Positions 15,656 to 24,172 are shown, counted from the first letter of the stretch. The stretch: DNA of 64,000 nt from Thiobacillus sp. (GCA_016124745.1 WGNC01000006.1:1-64000); one strand, 5' to 3'. Notes: a model not told the origin generated them from the sequence alone. Translations and numbers: made by a program.

Positions 15656-15910
15656 TCTCGAACGCGCGGCCGCGGCCGGCGTGTTGGAGAAAGGCTCCGA
15701 GCCTTTGAAGTGTTTCACTGCTGGCTGTCAGTATCAGCCCGACCGATGCGCGTCACGCATCGCCATATGAGTCCGGTCAGTCCCTGAGACCGGAACGCCT
15801 CGATGCCCTCACAAGGGCATGGAGGCCGGGATTCAATTCATCAACCCAGCGGGGTGTATCCACCCCGCAAGGGGACGGCTGCCTCCGCGTTTTTATTTAG
15901 GAGAGCGGCA
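15656..15910 (+). promoter_or_regulatory. Repeated structured leader, type B copy 6
   Basis: Full-length type B. In the second conserved hairpin ATGCCC pairs perfectly with GGGCAT, where other copies have a T-G wobble (ATGTCC). It ends with GCGGGGTGTATCCACCCCGC, CTCCGCG, TTTTTATTTAGGAG. Confidence 0.75.
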
Positions 15911-16075
15911 ATGGTAATTCCCAAAACGATTCAGTGGCGCGGACAGACCTATCAGGTGCCTTCAATGTCCGAAATCGAGGTGTGGGTGCTCGACTCGGTA
16001 TGTGAAACCCCGGAAGGGGATTGTGTCGAGCCCGACCATCCCGATAGCTGGCTCAGCCTTCTGGGCATTATCTAA
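15911..16075 (+). CDS. Small conserved ICE protein
   Basis: 54 residues from the ATG at 15911; the longer frame from 15803 reads through the leader. Sequence features IQWRGQTYQVPSMSEIEVWV and VEPDHPDSWLSLLGI resemble small proteins found beside DUF6094-type methyltransferases in conjugative elements. First of three genes in this unit. Confidence 0.6.
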   Translation: MVIPKTIQWRGQTYQVPSMSEIEVWVLDSVCETPEGDCVEPDHPDSWLSLLGII

Positions 16076-16086
16076 AGGGGATCATC

Positions 16087-16320
16087 ATGATGAGAGAAGA
16101 ATTCTCGGAGTCTGAGGTGAACCTGATTACCCAAGGGCTGGATTTGCTACTTGCAGAAAAGCAGGAAGCACACAGGTGGGCGGATGAGTCTTACCGCTAC
16201 GGTGGCAGCGAAATTGCTTACACAGAAAGCGACTTTGGCATCCCGCAAATCATTGCACTGCAGGGAAAAATCGACGGGGCCACGGTGTTGGATGAACCGG
16301 AAAGCAAGGTGTCGGCATGA
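16087..16320 (+). CDS. Small hypothetical protein upstream of the DUF6094 methyltransferase
   Basis: 77 residues; ATG at 16087 (or 16090) after GGGG. Helical and acidic: FSESEVNLITQGLDLLLAEK. It overlaps the next gene by four bases (ATGA), so translation is coupled. Not recognised. Confidence 0.55.
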   Translation: MMREEFSESEVNLITQGLDLLLAEKQEAHRWADESYRYGGSEIAYTESDFGIPQIIALQGKIDGATVLDEPESKVSA

Positions 16321-17414
16321 GCCTCATCTTTCCGCGATTGGCCCAGAACTTTATCAAGAACGGATATTTCCCGACGGATGAGGTGACGCTGGCCCGGATT
16401 CTCCAGGCGCTCGACATTGGTGGTGGGCAACTGCGTATTCATGACCCGTGCTGCGGCGAAGGAACGGCATTGGCTGAAGTTAAGCACCACCTGGTTCAAT
16501 GCGGAGCATCTGTTGTGGCCAACGGCATCGAGTTCGATGCCGAGCGCGCGTGGCATGCCAAGGGGATACTCGACACAGTCGCGCACAGCGATGTGAACGA
16601 CGTGTTTGTATCGGCTCGCAGTCAGGGGCTGTTGTTCCTGAATCCACCGTATGGCGATGTCGTATCGGACAAGGCGGCCACGGGAGATCGTTCCCGGGGT
16701 GATCGTCTTGAGAAGGTGTTCTATCGCAAGACGGTTGCCTGGCTGCAGTTCGGCGGTGTCATGGTGCTCATTGTTCCGCACTACGTTCTGGACAAGGAGT
16801 TCTCCGGAATGATTGCCCGGCACTTCGAGCAGGTTCAGGTCTTCATGGGGCCGGAAACACGGTTCAAGCAGTGCGTCGTGTTTGGCGTGAAGCGTCGTGC
16901 AGACGGAATGGATCCAGGCGTTCAGAAGCTGCTGGAGGCCTGTGGTCGCGGGGAAGTGCCAGCCGTATTGCCGGAGTATTGGCAAGGTGAGCAGTACCTG
17001 GTTCCACAAATCAAGGAGGCCGAAGCACGCTTCACGTCAATTCGCATTGACGGCCCCCAACTCCAGGCTGAGCTTGAGCGTGTTCGCAAGAATACGCTCT
17101 GGCCGATGTTCGGGACGCACTTTGTGCGTGCTGACGATACGCACCGCCGGCCCTTGCGCGCGCTTTCTGACTGGCATTTGGCGCTGGCGCTGGCAGCGGG
17201 GCAAATCTCGGGGGTGGTGGAGTCTGGCAATGGAAGGCGTCTCCTGATCAAAGGTGACACCTTCAAAGAGCGTGATCTCAAGACGACATTCGAGACCCGT
17301 GCCGATGGCTCCGTCTCAGAAATCCTGACCTATACGGACAAGTTTGTGCCAAGCATCACCGGCATCGACTTCACCCCGGGTCCGGGATTTGGGATAGTCG
17401 TTTCGATTCGTTGA
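16317..17414 (+). CDS. DUF6094-type class I methyltransferase (putative DNA N6-adenine type)
   Basis: 365 residues. The N-terminus FPRLAQNFIKNGYFPTD is typical of DUF6094 proteins of conjugative elements. An AdoMet-binding motif I is visible as IHDPCCGEGTALAEVKHHL and motif IV as LFLNPPYGDV, the NPPY signature of amino-methyltransferases acting on adenine or cytosine N4. Residues about 200-365 have no clear match and may recognise the target. Substrate is unknown: DNA is favoured by the NPPY motif and context, RNA is possible. It is the last gene of a three-gene leader-controlled unit. Confidence 0.75.
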   Translation: MSLIFPRLAQNFIKNGYFPTDEVTLARILQALDIGGGQLRIHDPCCGEGTALAEVKHHLVQCGASVVANGIEFDAERAWHAKGILDTVAHSDVNDVFVSARSQGLLFLNPPYGDVVSDKAATGDRSRGDRLEKVFYRKTVAWLQFGGVMVLIVPHYVLDKEFSGMIARHFEQVQVFMGPETRFKQCVVFGVKRRADGMDPGVQKLLEACGRGEVPAVLPEYWQGEQYLVPQIKEAEARFTSIRIDGPQLQAELERVRKNTLWPMFGTHFVRADDTHRRPLRALSDWHLALALAAGQISGVVESGNGRRLLIKGDTFKERDLKTTFETRADGSVSEILTYTDKFVPSITGIDFTPGPGFGIVVSIR

Positions 17415-17489
17415 TTTTTTTCAAACTGCCTTGCGGGGAACATTCCCGCAAGGGGTGTTCCCCTCTTGGATTATTCAAGGAGGAACGCC
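17415..17489 (+). promoter_or_regulatory. Leader variant C5
   Basis: CTTGCGGGGAACATTCCCGCAAG: 8-base arms CTTGCGGG/CCCGCAAG. This overlaps a second possible pairing of GGGG with CCCC in GGGGTGTTCCCCTC, followed by TTGG and AAGGAGG. Same alternating-hairpin plan as the other leaders. Confidence 0.6.
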
Positions 17490-18029
17490 ATGCGTTTATT
17501 TGAAGACAACATTCATATTGAAATACCCGGACGGCCGACTTCATCGACCCGTTCTCCCGAGGCAGAGCCTCGCCTTGACGGAAAAGTGAACTCTGTGAGT
17601 CGACGTGATGCAGTTGAAGCATTCCTTCGTCTTCGGCTGTTCATGCCAGAGAGACAGAAGCGAATCGTAGCCACATGTATGAATGGGGAAGAACGGCAGT
17701 ATTTCTTCGACAAAATGGTTGAGATTGCGGCCACTGTCGAAGGTATGCCGGTAACGTACCAGCAAGATGGCAAGGGCGACGAGGCCATTGCACACCTTCA
17801 CTATTTTCTGGGTGATTGCCACTGGTACATCATCGAGAAGGACAGGGAAGGGGAGGTCGAGCAGGCTTTCGGATATGCCATCCTGCACGGCGACTTGATC
17901 AATGCCGAGTATGGATATATTCCGATCACGGAGCTTGTTGATACAGGTGTCGGCGCCGAATTGGATTTCCACTTTAAGCCTACCCCCATGGCTCAGATCA
18001 AGCAGGCGCTGGAGGATCGGTATGGATGA
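17490..18029 (+). CDS. DUF2958-like protein
   Basis: 179 residues from the ATG at 17490, after AAGGAGG. The second half (IAHLHYFLGDCHWYIIEKD, FGYAILHGDLINAEYGY, then GAELDFHFKPTPMAQI) resembles DUF2958, a domain of plasmid and phage proteins with Trp-containing DxxWxxxE-like motifs. The N-terminal part (about 1-90) has no match. Biochemical role unknown. Confidence 0.6.
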   Translation: MRLFEDNIHIEIPGRPTSSTRSPEAEPRLDGKVNSVSRRDAVEAFLRLRLFMPERQKRIVATCMNGEERQYFFDKMVEIAATVEGMPVTYQQDGKGDEAIAHLHYFLGDCHWYIIEKDREGEVEQAFGYAILHGDLINAEYGYIPITELVDTGVGAELDFHFKPTPMAQIKQALEDRYG

Positions 18030-18388
18030 TTCTTCGCAGGCAATGTTCTGATTCTTAACTGCCCCCTCCGGGGGCATACGATTCCACACGGGCTAGTCGC
18101 CCGTAGTGGATCGGAGTCCCCTTGTGGGGCTTTTCTCGAACGCGCGGGCTGATGCCGGCGTGCTGGAGAAAGGCTCCGGGCCTTTGTGGTGTTTTACTGC
18201 TGGCTGTCAGTTACAGCCCGACCGATGCGCGTCACGCATCGCCTTATGAGTCCGGTCAGTCCCTGAGACCGGAACGCCTCGATGTCCCAATAAGGGCATG
18301 GAGGCCGGGATTCAATTCAATTCAACCCAGCGGGGTGCAACCACCCTGCAAGGGGACGGCTGCCTCCGCGTTTTTCAGGAGAGTCGTC
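18030..18388 (+). promoter_or_regulatory. Repeated structured leader, type B copy 7, with upstream hairpins
   Basis: Begins with extra hairpins GCCCCC/GGGGGC (18061-18075) and CACGGGC/GCCCGT, then the terminator-like GTCCCC-TTGT-GGGGC with TTTTC, and the full type B set. The 3' part reads GCGGGGTGCAACCACCCTGC (one mismatch in the stem), CTCCGCG, TTTTTCAGGAG. It leads into the largest gene of the segment. Confidence 0.7.
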
Positions 18389-20695
18389 ATGGAAGCAGTC
18401 ATTGAAGTATCGCAGCAGGAAGTCATTCCTTTGAGCGATTTCATTCACGAGTTCGGGGAAGGGCTACTGAGCGCGGTTCAGCAGCAGAATCCGCCAATCT
18501 ACGATGGTGTGCCGAATTCCAAGCGTGCCATTCTGATGGAAGCGTTGCTTCGCAAGCCTTTTCCGCCTCAGCAGGATGCTGTCCAGGCTGTAACGCGCCT
18601 TCTGGTCGACGAAGCCCAGCCCGCAGCGATCATCAACGCTGAAATGGGTACAGGTAAAACCATGATGGCGATTGCCGCCGCGGCAGTCATGCACGAGGAG
18701 GGCTATCGCCGCACATTGGTGATCGCACCACCGCATCTAGTCTACAAGTGGCGGCGCGAAATCAAGGCGACGGTGCCTAATGCCCGAGTCTGGATTCTCA
18801 ACGGCCCAGACACGTTGCGCAAACTCCTGCAGTTACGAGAGTTGCGTGAGAAGCCGGTCGTTCCAGAGTTCTTTGTCATGGGACGTGTGCGCATGCGCAT
18901 GGGGTTCAACTGGAAGCCGGCCTACACCCATAAGCGGACTATCGTGGGAGAGGGCCCGGACAAGCAGGTGAGAACCTATGCAGCCTGTCCGAAGTGTGGC
19001 GCTTTGCTGGTGGATGACGAGGGCAACCCATTGTCAGCGACCTTGGCTGAAAGCAGACTTGATCAGACACGATCCTATTGCACCAATCAGCAGTCGGTGA
19101 AACGGGTTGTGGATGGAGCGCTGTTAGAAGACAGGGTGCCATGCGGAGAACGTCTTTGGACGCTGGTATCGAAACGTGGAAACACCCAATCCCGGCGTGA
19201 GCTGGTTATGGAGAGCCTGCGTCAGATACCTACCATCGGTTGCAAAACAGCCGACAGGTTGCTGGATCGGTTCGGCGAGGACATGCTGTCCGGGATGCTT
19301 GAGGACAACGTCTATGAGTTCATCAATCTGATGGACGACAAGGGCGATCTGTTCTTTACAGACCGGCAGGCGCGCAGAATGGAACGTGCAATGGCCAACA
19401 CCGAGTTTTCCTTCGGGCAAGGCGGCTACCAGGCAACCGAGTTCATCAAGCGCTACCTTCCGCAGGGGTACTTCGGCCTTCTCGTGGTGGATGAGGGGCA
19501 CGAGTACAAGAACGAGGAGTCCGCGCAAGGGCAGGCGATGGGGGTTCTTGCACGCAAGTGCCAGAAAACCCTACTCCTGACCGGCACCCTGATGGGCGGC
19601 TATGCCGACGATCTGTTCTATCTCCTGCACCGGCTTAACCCGGGTTTGATGATCGAGGACGGTTTTGGCTACAACAACCGCAATTCGCTGGGGCCTGCCG
19701 GCATGTCGTTCATGCGCGATCACGGCATCCTGAAGGACGTGTTCAAGGAGACTGAAAGCGAGTCGCATCGCACGGCACGGGGCAAGAACATCACGCACCG
19801 CACCTCCAAGGGACCAGGATTCGGCCCGAAGGGCATCATGCGCTATGTACTGCCGCAGACGGTGTTCCTAAAGCTCAAGGATATAGGCGGCGATGTTCTA
19901 CCGCCTTACCGGGAGCATTTCACGGAAGTCCCGATGACGGAGGTGATGTCCGGAATTTACCGCGAGTTGAGTATGAGCTTGCGCGAAGATCTCCGAGAGG
20001 CGCTCAGGAAGGGCGACACCAGCTTGCTGGGCGTTGTCCTGAACGTCCTGCTTGCCTGGCCGGATACGTGCTTCCGTGACGAGCTGGTTCGTCATCCCCG
20101 ATCGAAGCAGCAACTGGCTTTCGTGCCGGCGTTGATGAGCGGCACCGAGGCAAGTCCGAAAGAGCTGGAACTGCTGCGTATTTGCAAAGCGGAGAAGGCA
20201 CGCGGCCGGAGGATTCTGGTGTACTCGACCTACACCGGCACTCGTGACACCACCACCCGACTTAAAAACTTTCTTGAAAAGGAAGGTTTCAAGACAGCGG
20301 TGTTGAGAGCAAGCGTCGATGCGTCAAAGCGGGAAGATTGGCTGTTCGATCAGGTTGACCGCGGTGTGGAGGTGATCATCACCAACCCTGAGCTGGTCAA
20401 AACCGGGCTCGACATGCTGGAATTCCCGACTATCGTGTTTATGCAAAGCGGTTACAACGTTTATACCCTGCAGCAGGCTTCCCGTCGCAGTTGGCGGATC
20501 GGCCAGAAGCTGGACGTGGATGTGCACTTTCTGGGCTATGCAGGATCGGCCCAGATGGGATGCCTGGAACTCATGGCAAAGAAAATCGCCGTGTCACAGT
20601 CGACATCAGGCGACATGCCGGATTCCGGCCTGGACGTCTTGAATCAGTCGGGGGATAGCATTGAAGTCGCCCTGGCCAAGCAGCTGCTTGCTTGA
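18389..20695 (+). CDS. SNF2-type DEAD-like helicase/translocase
   Basis: 768 residues from the ATG at 18389 after AGGAG; the longer frame from 18122 reads through the leader. Motif I INAEMGTGKTMMAIAAA, motif Ia LVIAPPHLVYKW, motif II LLVVDEGHEYKN (DEGH), motif III LLLTGTLMGGYADD, and motif VI QQASRRSWRIGQ are all present, the last typical of SNF2 remodellers. Between motifs Ia and II lies an insertion with CPKCG and further Cys residues, a possible zinc site, plus a stretch resembling a helix-hairpin-helix (IPTIGCKTADRLLDRFGEDM). It probably uses ATP to move along double-stranded DNA. A terminator follows 11 bases after the stop. Confidence 0.8.
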   Translation: MEAVIEVSQQEVIPLSDFIHEFGEGLLSAVQQQNPPIYDGVPNSKRAILMEALLRKPFPPQQDAVQAVTRLLVDEAQPAAIINAEMGTGKTMMAIAAAAVMHEEGYRRTLVIAPPHLVYKWRREIKATVPNARVWILNGPDTLRKLLQLRELREKPVVPEFFVMGRVRMRMGFNWKPAYTHKRTIVGEGPDKQVRTYAACPKCGALLVDDEGNPLSATLAESRLDQTRSYCTNQQSVKRVVDGALLEDRVPCGERLWTLVSKRGNTQSRRELVMESLRQIPTIGCKTADRLLDRFGEDMLSGMLEDNVYEFINLMDDKGDLFFTDRQARRMERAMANTEFSFGQGGYQATEFIKRYLPQGYFGLLVVDEGHEYKNEESAQGQAMGVLARKCQKTLLLTGTLMGGYADDLFYLLHRLNPGLMIEDGFGYNNRNSLGPAGMSFMRDHGILKDVFKETESESHRTARGKNITHRTSKGPGFGPKGIMRYVLPQTVFLKLKDIGGDVLPPYREHFTEVPMTEVMSGIYRELSMSLREDLREALRKGDTSLLGVVLNVLLAWPDTCFRDELVRHPRSKQQLAFVPALMSGTEASPKELELLRICKAEKARGRRILVYSTYTGTRDTTTRLKNFLEKEGFKTAVLRASVDASKREDWLFDQVDRGVEVIITNPELVKTGLDMLEFPTIVFMQSGYNVYTLQQASRRSWRIGQKLDVDVHFLGYAGSAQMGCLELMAKKIAVSQSTSGDMPDSGLDVLNQSGDSIEVALAKQLLA

Positions 20696-20706
20696 TCACG
20701 TACTGT

Positions 20707-20732
20707 AGCCACCCTTCGGGGTGGCTTTTTTT
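20707..20732 (+). terminator. Intrinsic terminator after the SNF2-type gene
   Basis: AGCCACCC-TTCG-GGGTGGCT followed by seven T. A strong terminator that marks the right end of the leader-controlled segment; no further copy of the leader family occurs to its right. Confidence 0.9.
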
Positions 20733-21016
20733 AACGTCTGTAAGAATGCATGAAAATTAACTGTAGGAGTTCCGACTTGACCTGAGCAGAGGCATCAGAT
20801 TTACTCTGTTCGATAGCTTCAAATCTGACCCATGTCGGTCAGTCGATATGATCGTCGAGCATGACGATTGTCGCCCACTCCAGTCAGTCACGACTCACCA
20901 CAACCGTACACTCATCAATCTCCGCTCACAACGATGCTGAATGGATGCTTCCGACCCAGAGGGACATTGAGGAGCTTGTTTGAGAATAATGTTTAAGAGC
21001 GATGCCCACCTAGGCT
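20733..21016. other. Non-coding junction right of the ICE segment
   Basis: 284 bases without a supported gene, T- and A-richer than the preceding DNA. It separates the plus-strand leader-controlled segment from a minus-strand operon. I see no tRNA or att-like direct repeat. Confidence 0.4.
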
Positions 21017-21697
21017 TTACATCAGGGTAGGTAAATCTTGCTCTATAAGCTGCACCAGCTTCTGTGCGAGATGTCCGCTGACTTTGACCAAACCGCTTGA
21101 TGCGAAGGCCACCTGCCCCCGCACGCCCTCGTGAATCAGCTCGAATACTGCGGTGTCCACGCTGTAGCGTAAGCCATCGAGTAGCTTCATATTCTCAATA
21201 GCCATGCCCTGTTTGGACACAAACTCCATGCGCGCGACGAGGTCCTCATTGAGAACCGCTCCAACCACTTTCAGACCGACCAGTTTGGTGACTTCGACGT
21301 TCTTGAATATCGTAGTAGGTTTGGTCTTCTCGAACGTTATAGGTTTGCTCGTGAAACCAAGGCCAATGAGGGACTCCAGAGTGTTCAGCAAGTCCCGGAT
21401 GTTTCGGCCTGGGTTTTCAATACGAAGAAACGTGGCGTCACCGACATGGATAATTGAAAATTCCGTAAAGTTAACGCTATCCACCTCCTCGTAAGAAGGT
21501 GCACCTTCGTCGTCGAACAGTGTCACAATCACTTTTGTTCGCCAGAGAAATCGGAACTTCGATGCACCTACGGTGCCTTCGATGCGCGAAAAACCGACGC
21601 CAGCATCCTTCGTCATTGTCATGCCAGCAATGTTGCTAGGCAGATCGAAGTCTTCACTAGGGAGCTGGATTCGATACCAGCGGTACCTAGTAAGCAT
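21017..21697 (-). CDS. Unknown protein, third gene of a three-gene operon
   Basis: 226 residues, no signal peptide or membrane segment. The pattern is beta-rich (FRFLWRTKVIVTLFDDEG; SVNFTEFSIIHVGDATFLRI), ending with a helix (LAQKLVQLIEQDLPTLM). No catalytic motif is recognised. The start codon overlaps the last base of the upstream gene, so the operon is tightly coupled. Together with its two partners it may be a defence module; this is based only on location and architecture. Confidence 0.6.
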   Translation of the reverse strand: MLTRYRWYRIQLPSEDFDLPSNIAGMTMTKDAGVGFSRIEGTVGASKFRFLWRTKVIVTLFDDEGAPSYEEVDSVNFTEFSIIHVGDATFLRIENPGRNIRDLLNTLESLIGLGFTSKPITFEKTKPTTIFKNVEVTKLVGLKVVGAVLNEDLVARMEFVSKQGMAIENMKLLDGLRYSVDTAVFELIHEGVRGQVAFASSGLVKVSGHLAQKLVQLIEQDLPTLM

Positions 21698-22803
21698 CAG
21701 ATATCCCCCGCACTCGACTGGGCAAACTCCTCACGGAGCTTTATCACAAGATCTCTAGATTTGGATTCAATGACACGAGAAATGGCATTGATTTCGACCT
21801 TGCTGGGAGGTCGCCGACGGGTGGGGGAGACCTTACCCTCCTCGGCGGGAAATACGCGGCTCAAAATGAAGGAAAAACCAGTGCAGTCCTTCGGATCCGC
21901 GAAGACGGCCTCAATGTCGTAGACGTCACCCGCTCCTGTGATTTCCTTCGTTGCCCACCCAATCTTGATAATGTAATAGTCTTCTTTATCAAGAAGATCG
22001 TTTAACAACTCGGATCGAGTAACACCATTTCCACGCAAAAAAACGCGCTCCACATGCGTATCCGGATCGCTTGATGTGGAGTCGTCCGCGTCGTCATCAG
22101 GCTTGGCTTTGTAAATGTAAACATCAGTTACATCGAGTCGTTGGTACCCCGGAAGGTTTGTCACCAACTCATGGAAGAACTTCGAGCGCAGTTTGGGCGA
22201 TGGAATGTCGAAGAGCGACACAGTCGCCTTGGTCAATGGGACTTCTGTCGCCGTCTCAATCTTCCCGAGCAACGTCTCGCGAACATCGTTCATATAGTCG
22301 TTCTGAGTGTTTCGAACAACATAACCTTCTGCAGATTTAACGAACTCGACGGTTCCATCTCGGACTTGGACTTGGGAAAATTCGTTGAGCTTATAGTCCA
22401 CCGTAGAATACTGAACATGCACGGACAGGTTATCGCCTTCACTCGACACGTGAACTACCTCGCCCACCGCTTCCAGCTCTTGTTTAAGCTGTTCTACAGC
22501 GATTTGAAGCTCCTCTTTTTCGCCTACACCGGTCACGTCCATGGAGGTGATGCGTTCTCGCCTAGGGGCTATGCCGAGACGAGCGGAGATGTCTTTGTGG
22601 TCGTAGTAATCGTGAGGAAGCCTTGCAAAGTAATTTGCTAAGGCCTCCCGTGGGGTTTTCTTGCCTACGATAATATTCCTACGCCCAAATAGCTCCATGA
22701 TGGTCGGTATATCGACCTTATGCTGATTCAGTGCATCGAAGATATTCTTGTCCGTGGCGAAATAACGGGACGGCCCATGTAGATGCTTTTTCATTCTCGC
22801 CAC
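21697..22803 (-). CDS. Unknown protein, second gene of a three-gene operon
   Basis: 368 residues. A basic N-terminus (MARMKKHLHGPSRYFATDK) precedes a region that could fold as a winged helix (TPREALANYFARLPHD). A helix follows (KEELQIAVEQLKQELEAVGE). A charged linker (KPDDDADDSTSSDPD, about 240-255) separates the C-terminal part. No known family is recognised. It overlaps the upstream gene by 13 bases and the downstream gene by one. Confidence 0.6.
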   Translation of the reverse strand: MARMKKHLHGPSRYFATDKNIFDALNQHKVDIPTIMELFGRRNIIVGKKTPREALANYFARLPHDYYDHKDISARLGIAPRRERITSMDVTGVGEKEELQIAVEQLKQELEAVGEVVHVSSEGDNLSVHVQYSTVDYKLNEFSQVQVRDGTVEFVKSAEGYVVRNTQNDYMNDVRETLLGKIETATEVPLTKATVSLFDIPSPKLRSKFFHELVTNLPGYQRLDVTDVYIYKAKPDDDADDSTSSDPDTHVERVFLRGNGVTRSELLNDLLDKEDYYIIKIGWATKEITGAGDVYDIEAVFADPKDCTGFSFILSRVFPAEEGKVSPTRRRPPSKVEINAISRVIESKSRDLVIKLREEFAQSSAGDI

Positions 22804-23900
22804 CCCATGTCGCCAGGATTGTAGGTACTGGTCACGCTGGTAATCCTGTCAATTTCAATCTTGTTCAGGATAAATTCGCGTGCTGGGTCAAATCCCCAGG
22901 CTTTTACGTACTTTTTCTTCGCAGTTTGGAATACGCTTTTCAAATCATCAATCGCGTCGCCGTCAGTAACCCTTATGCGAATCTTCTCGTCCGACTCCAA
23001 CATTTGGTATCGGGAGAGGCTATCCAAGAAATACTCAAATTCTTCCGGAGACTTGCCTGGCCGGTTGTAGTAGATAACGTAACCTGCGCCGATGTTGTCA
23101 GCAGGTCCGTGCTTGATGATGAAATACGGGCCTGTAATTGATTCAATGGTGGCTGGCTGATCCCACACATCACCCTGACGGCGAAACATCACTAAGTCAG
23201 GATAATAAAAAGTGTACTTCTTCGGAAGCCCGCCATCGTCCTTCAAGCGGATGATGTCGTTACCTATGCTGTAAAGGCGTTGGATGTCGTACGGCCCCAG
23301 AAAGTGGAGCAACGACCCAGGCGCGACCGGAAGAGCCTGTAGATCGACCTTCTTGATTGCTTCATAGAAGGGCTTGTCGTAGCCATTGTCGTGATTCTGA
23401 ATGAATAGCATTCCGCGAACCTCGTGCGGCTCCGATGCATCGACCGAGTACTTGTTGCGCCATTCGGATGACTCCTTCGCGCATTCGATGGTCATGCATA
23501 GAGACTTTAACGCGCTCCGAAGCCTCGTCGCTGTGATGGAGTCAGCGGCGTAACTCTTGAGATCAGTGTGCAGGTAGATACGCTTGCCAAGGTATGGGTC
23601 TTCGTAAAAGAATACGACATCGCCAGGATGGGTGGCCTTTGGCTTACCGGTTTCCCCCAAGTGCTGCTCATTCGTGCAGCTGAAATTGTCGTCGCGTTTC
23701 GGATGCGTCTCCCACAGAAAATGCTTGAAGATGTCCTTTGATATCTTTTCCGCGATCTCGGCAATATTTTTTGTCTCCGACACGTATCCCCCCGGATTTT
23801 TTTCATAATGAAAACCATACAATTGCGAGTGCGTATTTCGCAGTGGCACCACATGGTAGCAGGTGATATCAGTCAGAATGGATAAAAACCAGTGATGCAA
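22791..23900 (-). CDS. Unknown protein with possible PD-(D/E)xK-like motif, first gene of a three-gene operon
   Basis: 369 residues; ATG at 23900. Around residues 90-120 the arrangement HPGDVVFFYEDP then RIYLHTDLKSYA resembles the D...(D/E)xK core of restriction-like nucleases, with DLK in place of ExK; this is a weak, visual match. Other segments (FLGPYDIQRLYSIGNDII; YYPDLVMFRRQGDVW) are unassigned. As first gene of a coupled operon in a defence island it may be the effector, but that is inference. Confidence 0.5.
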   Translation of the reverse strand: MHHWFLSILTDITCYHVVPLRNTHSQLYGFHYEKNPGGYVSETKNIAEIAEKISKDIFKHFLWETHPKRDDNFSCTNEQHLGETGKPKATHPGDVVFFYEDPYLGKRIYLHTDLKSYAADSITATRLRSALKSLCMTIECAKESSEWRNKYSVDASEPHEVRGMLFIQNHDNGYDKPFYEAIKKVDLQALPVAPGSLLHFLGPYDIQRLYSIGNDIIRLKDDGGLPKKYTFYYPDLVMFRRQGDVWDQPATIESITGPYFIIKHGPADNIGAGYVIYYNRPGKSPEEFEYFLDSLSRYQMLESDEKIRIRVTDGDAIDDLKSVFQTAKKKYVKAWGFDPAREFILNKIEIDRITSVTSTYNPGDMGWRE

Positions 23901-24023
23901 CCCTCTTCTTGAGCGTTACGGCTGATGGCTGTTTCTGGTCGAGAGCCACCCATTGAGGCGCATTTCCGCAAAGCGGACATCTGCCACCTTGCTGCGTCCA
24001 ATTACGAGCATCTGCTTAGGCCG

Positions 24024-24172
24024 TGTTGAAAAACTCTTTGGTCGTGGTTTGCGGCAGGGTTTTAGGGATCGTCAAACCATCAGCTCATTAACGATCATTG
24101 TGTGGTCAATTCTGAAGGGGCGGTTTTTTTAGGAAGACACGGCAGTTTAGGCCTCGCAGGAGTATTTCAACA
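24024..24172. mobile_element. Short non-coding element with imperfect terminal inverted repeats
   Basis: TGTTGAAAAACTC (24024-24036) and GAGTATTTCAACA (24160-24172) match as inverted repeats at 12 of 13 positions. The TGTTGAAAAACTC end resembles ends I recall from IS1182-like and related insertion sequences. The interior has no reading frame, so this is a MITE-like element or an IS remnant. It lies between two minus-strand transcription units (23901-24268), where nothing else is seen. Confidence 0.5.

Noticed and set aside
4468..18388. Many similar repeats resembling a CRISPR or satellite array
   Set aside because: The copies are 80-330 bases long, 0.2-3 kb apart, in one orientation and always directly before start codons; they are gene leaders, not a spacer array.
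18122..18388. N-terminal extension of the SNF2-type protein by about 89 residues
   Set aside because: The extension translates the leader hairpins and terminator; similar sequence precedes unrelated genes. The ATG at 18389 has AGGAG.
20733..21016. Attachment site or tRNA at the right end of the ICE segment
   Set aside because: No tRNA-like fold or direct repeat was seen; the segment may be a truncated element fragment without its ends.
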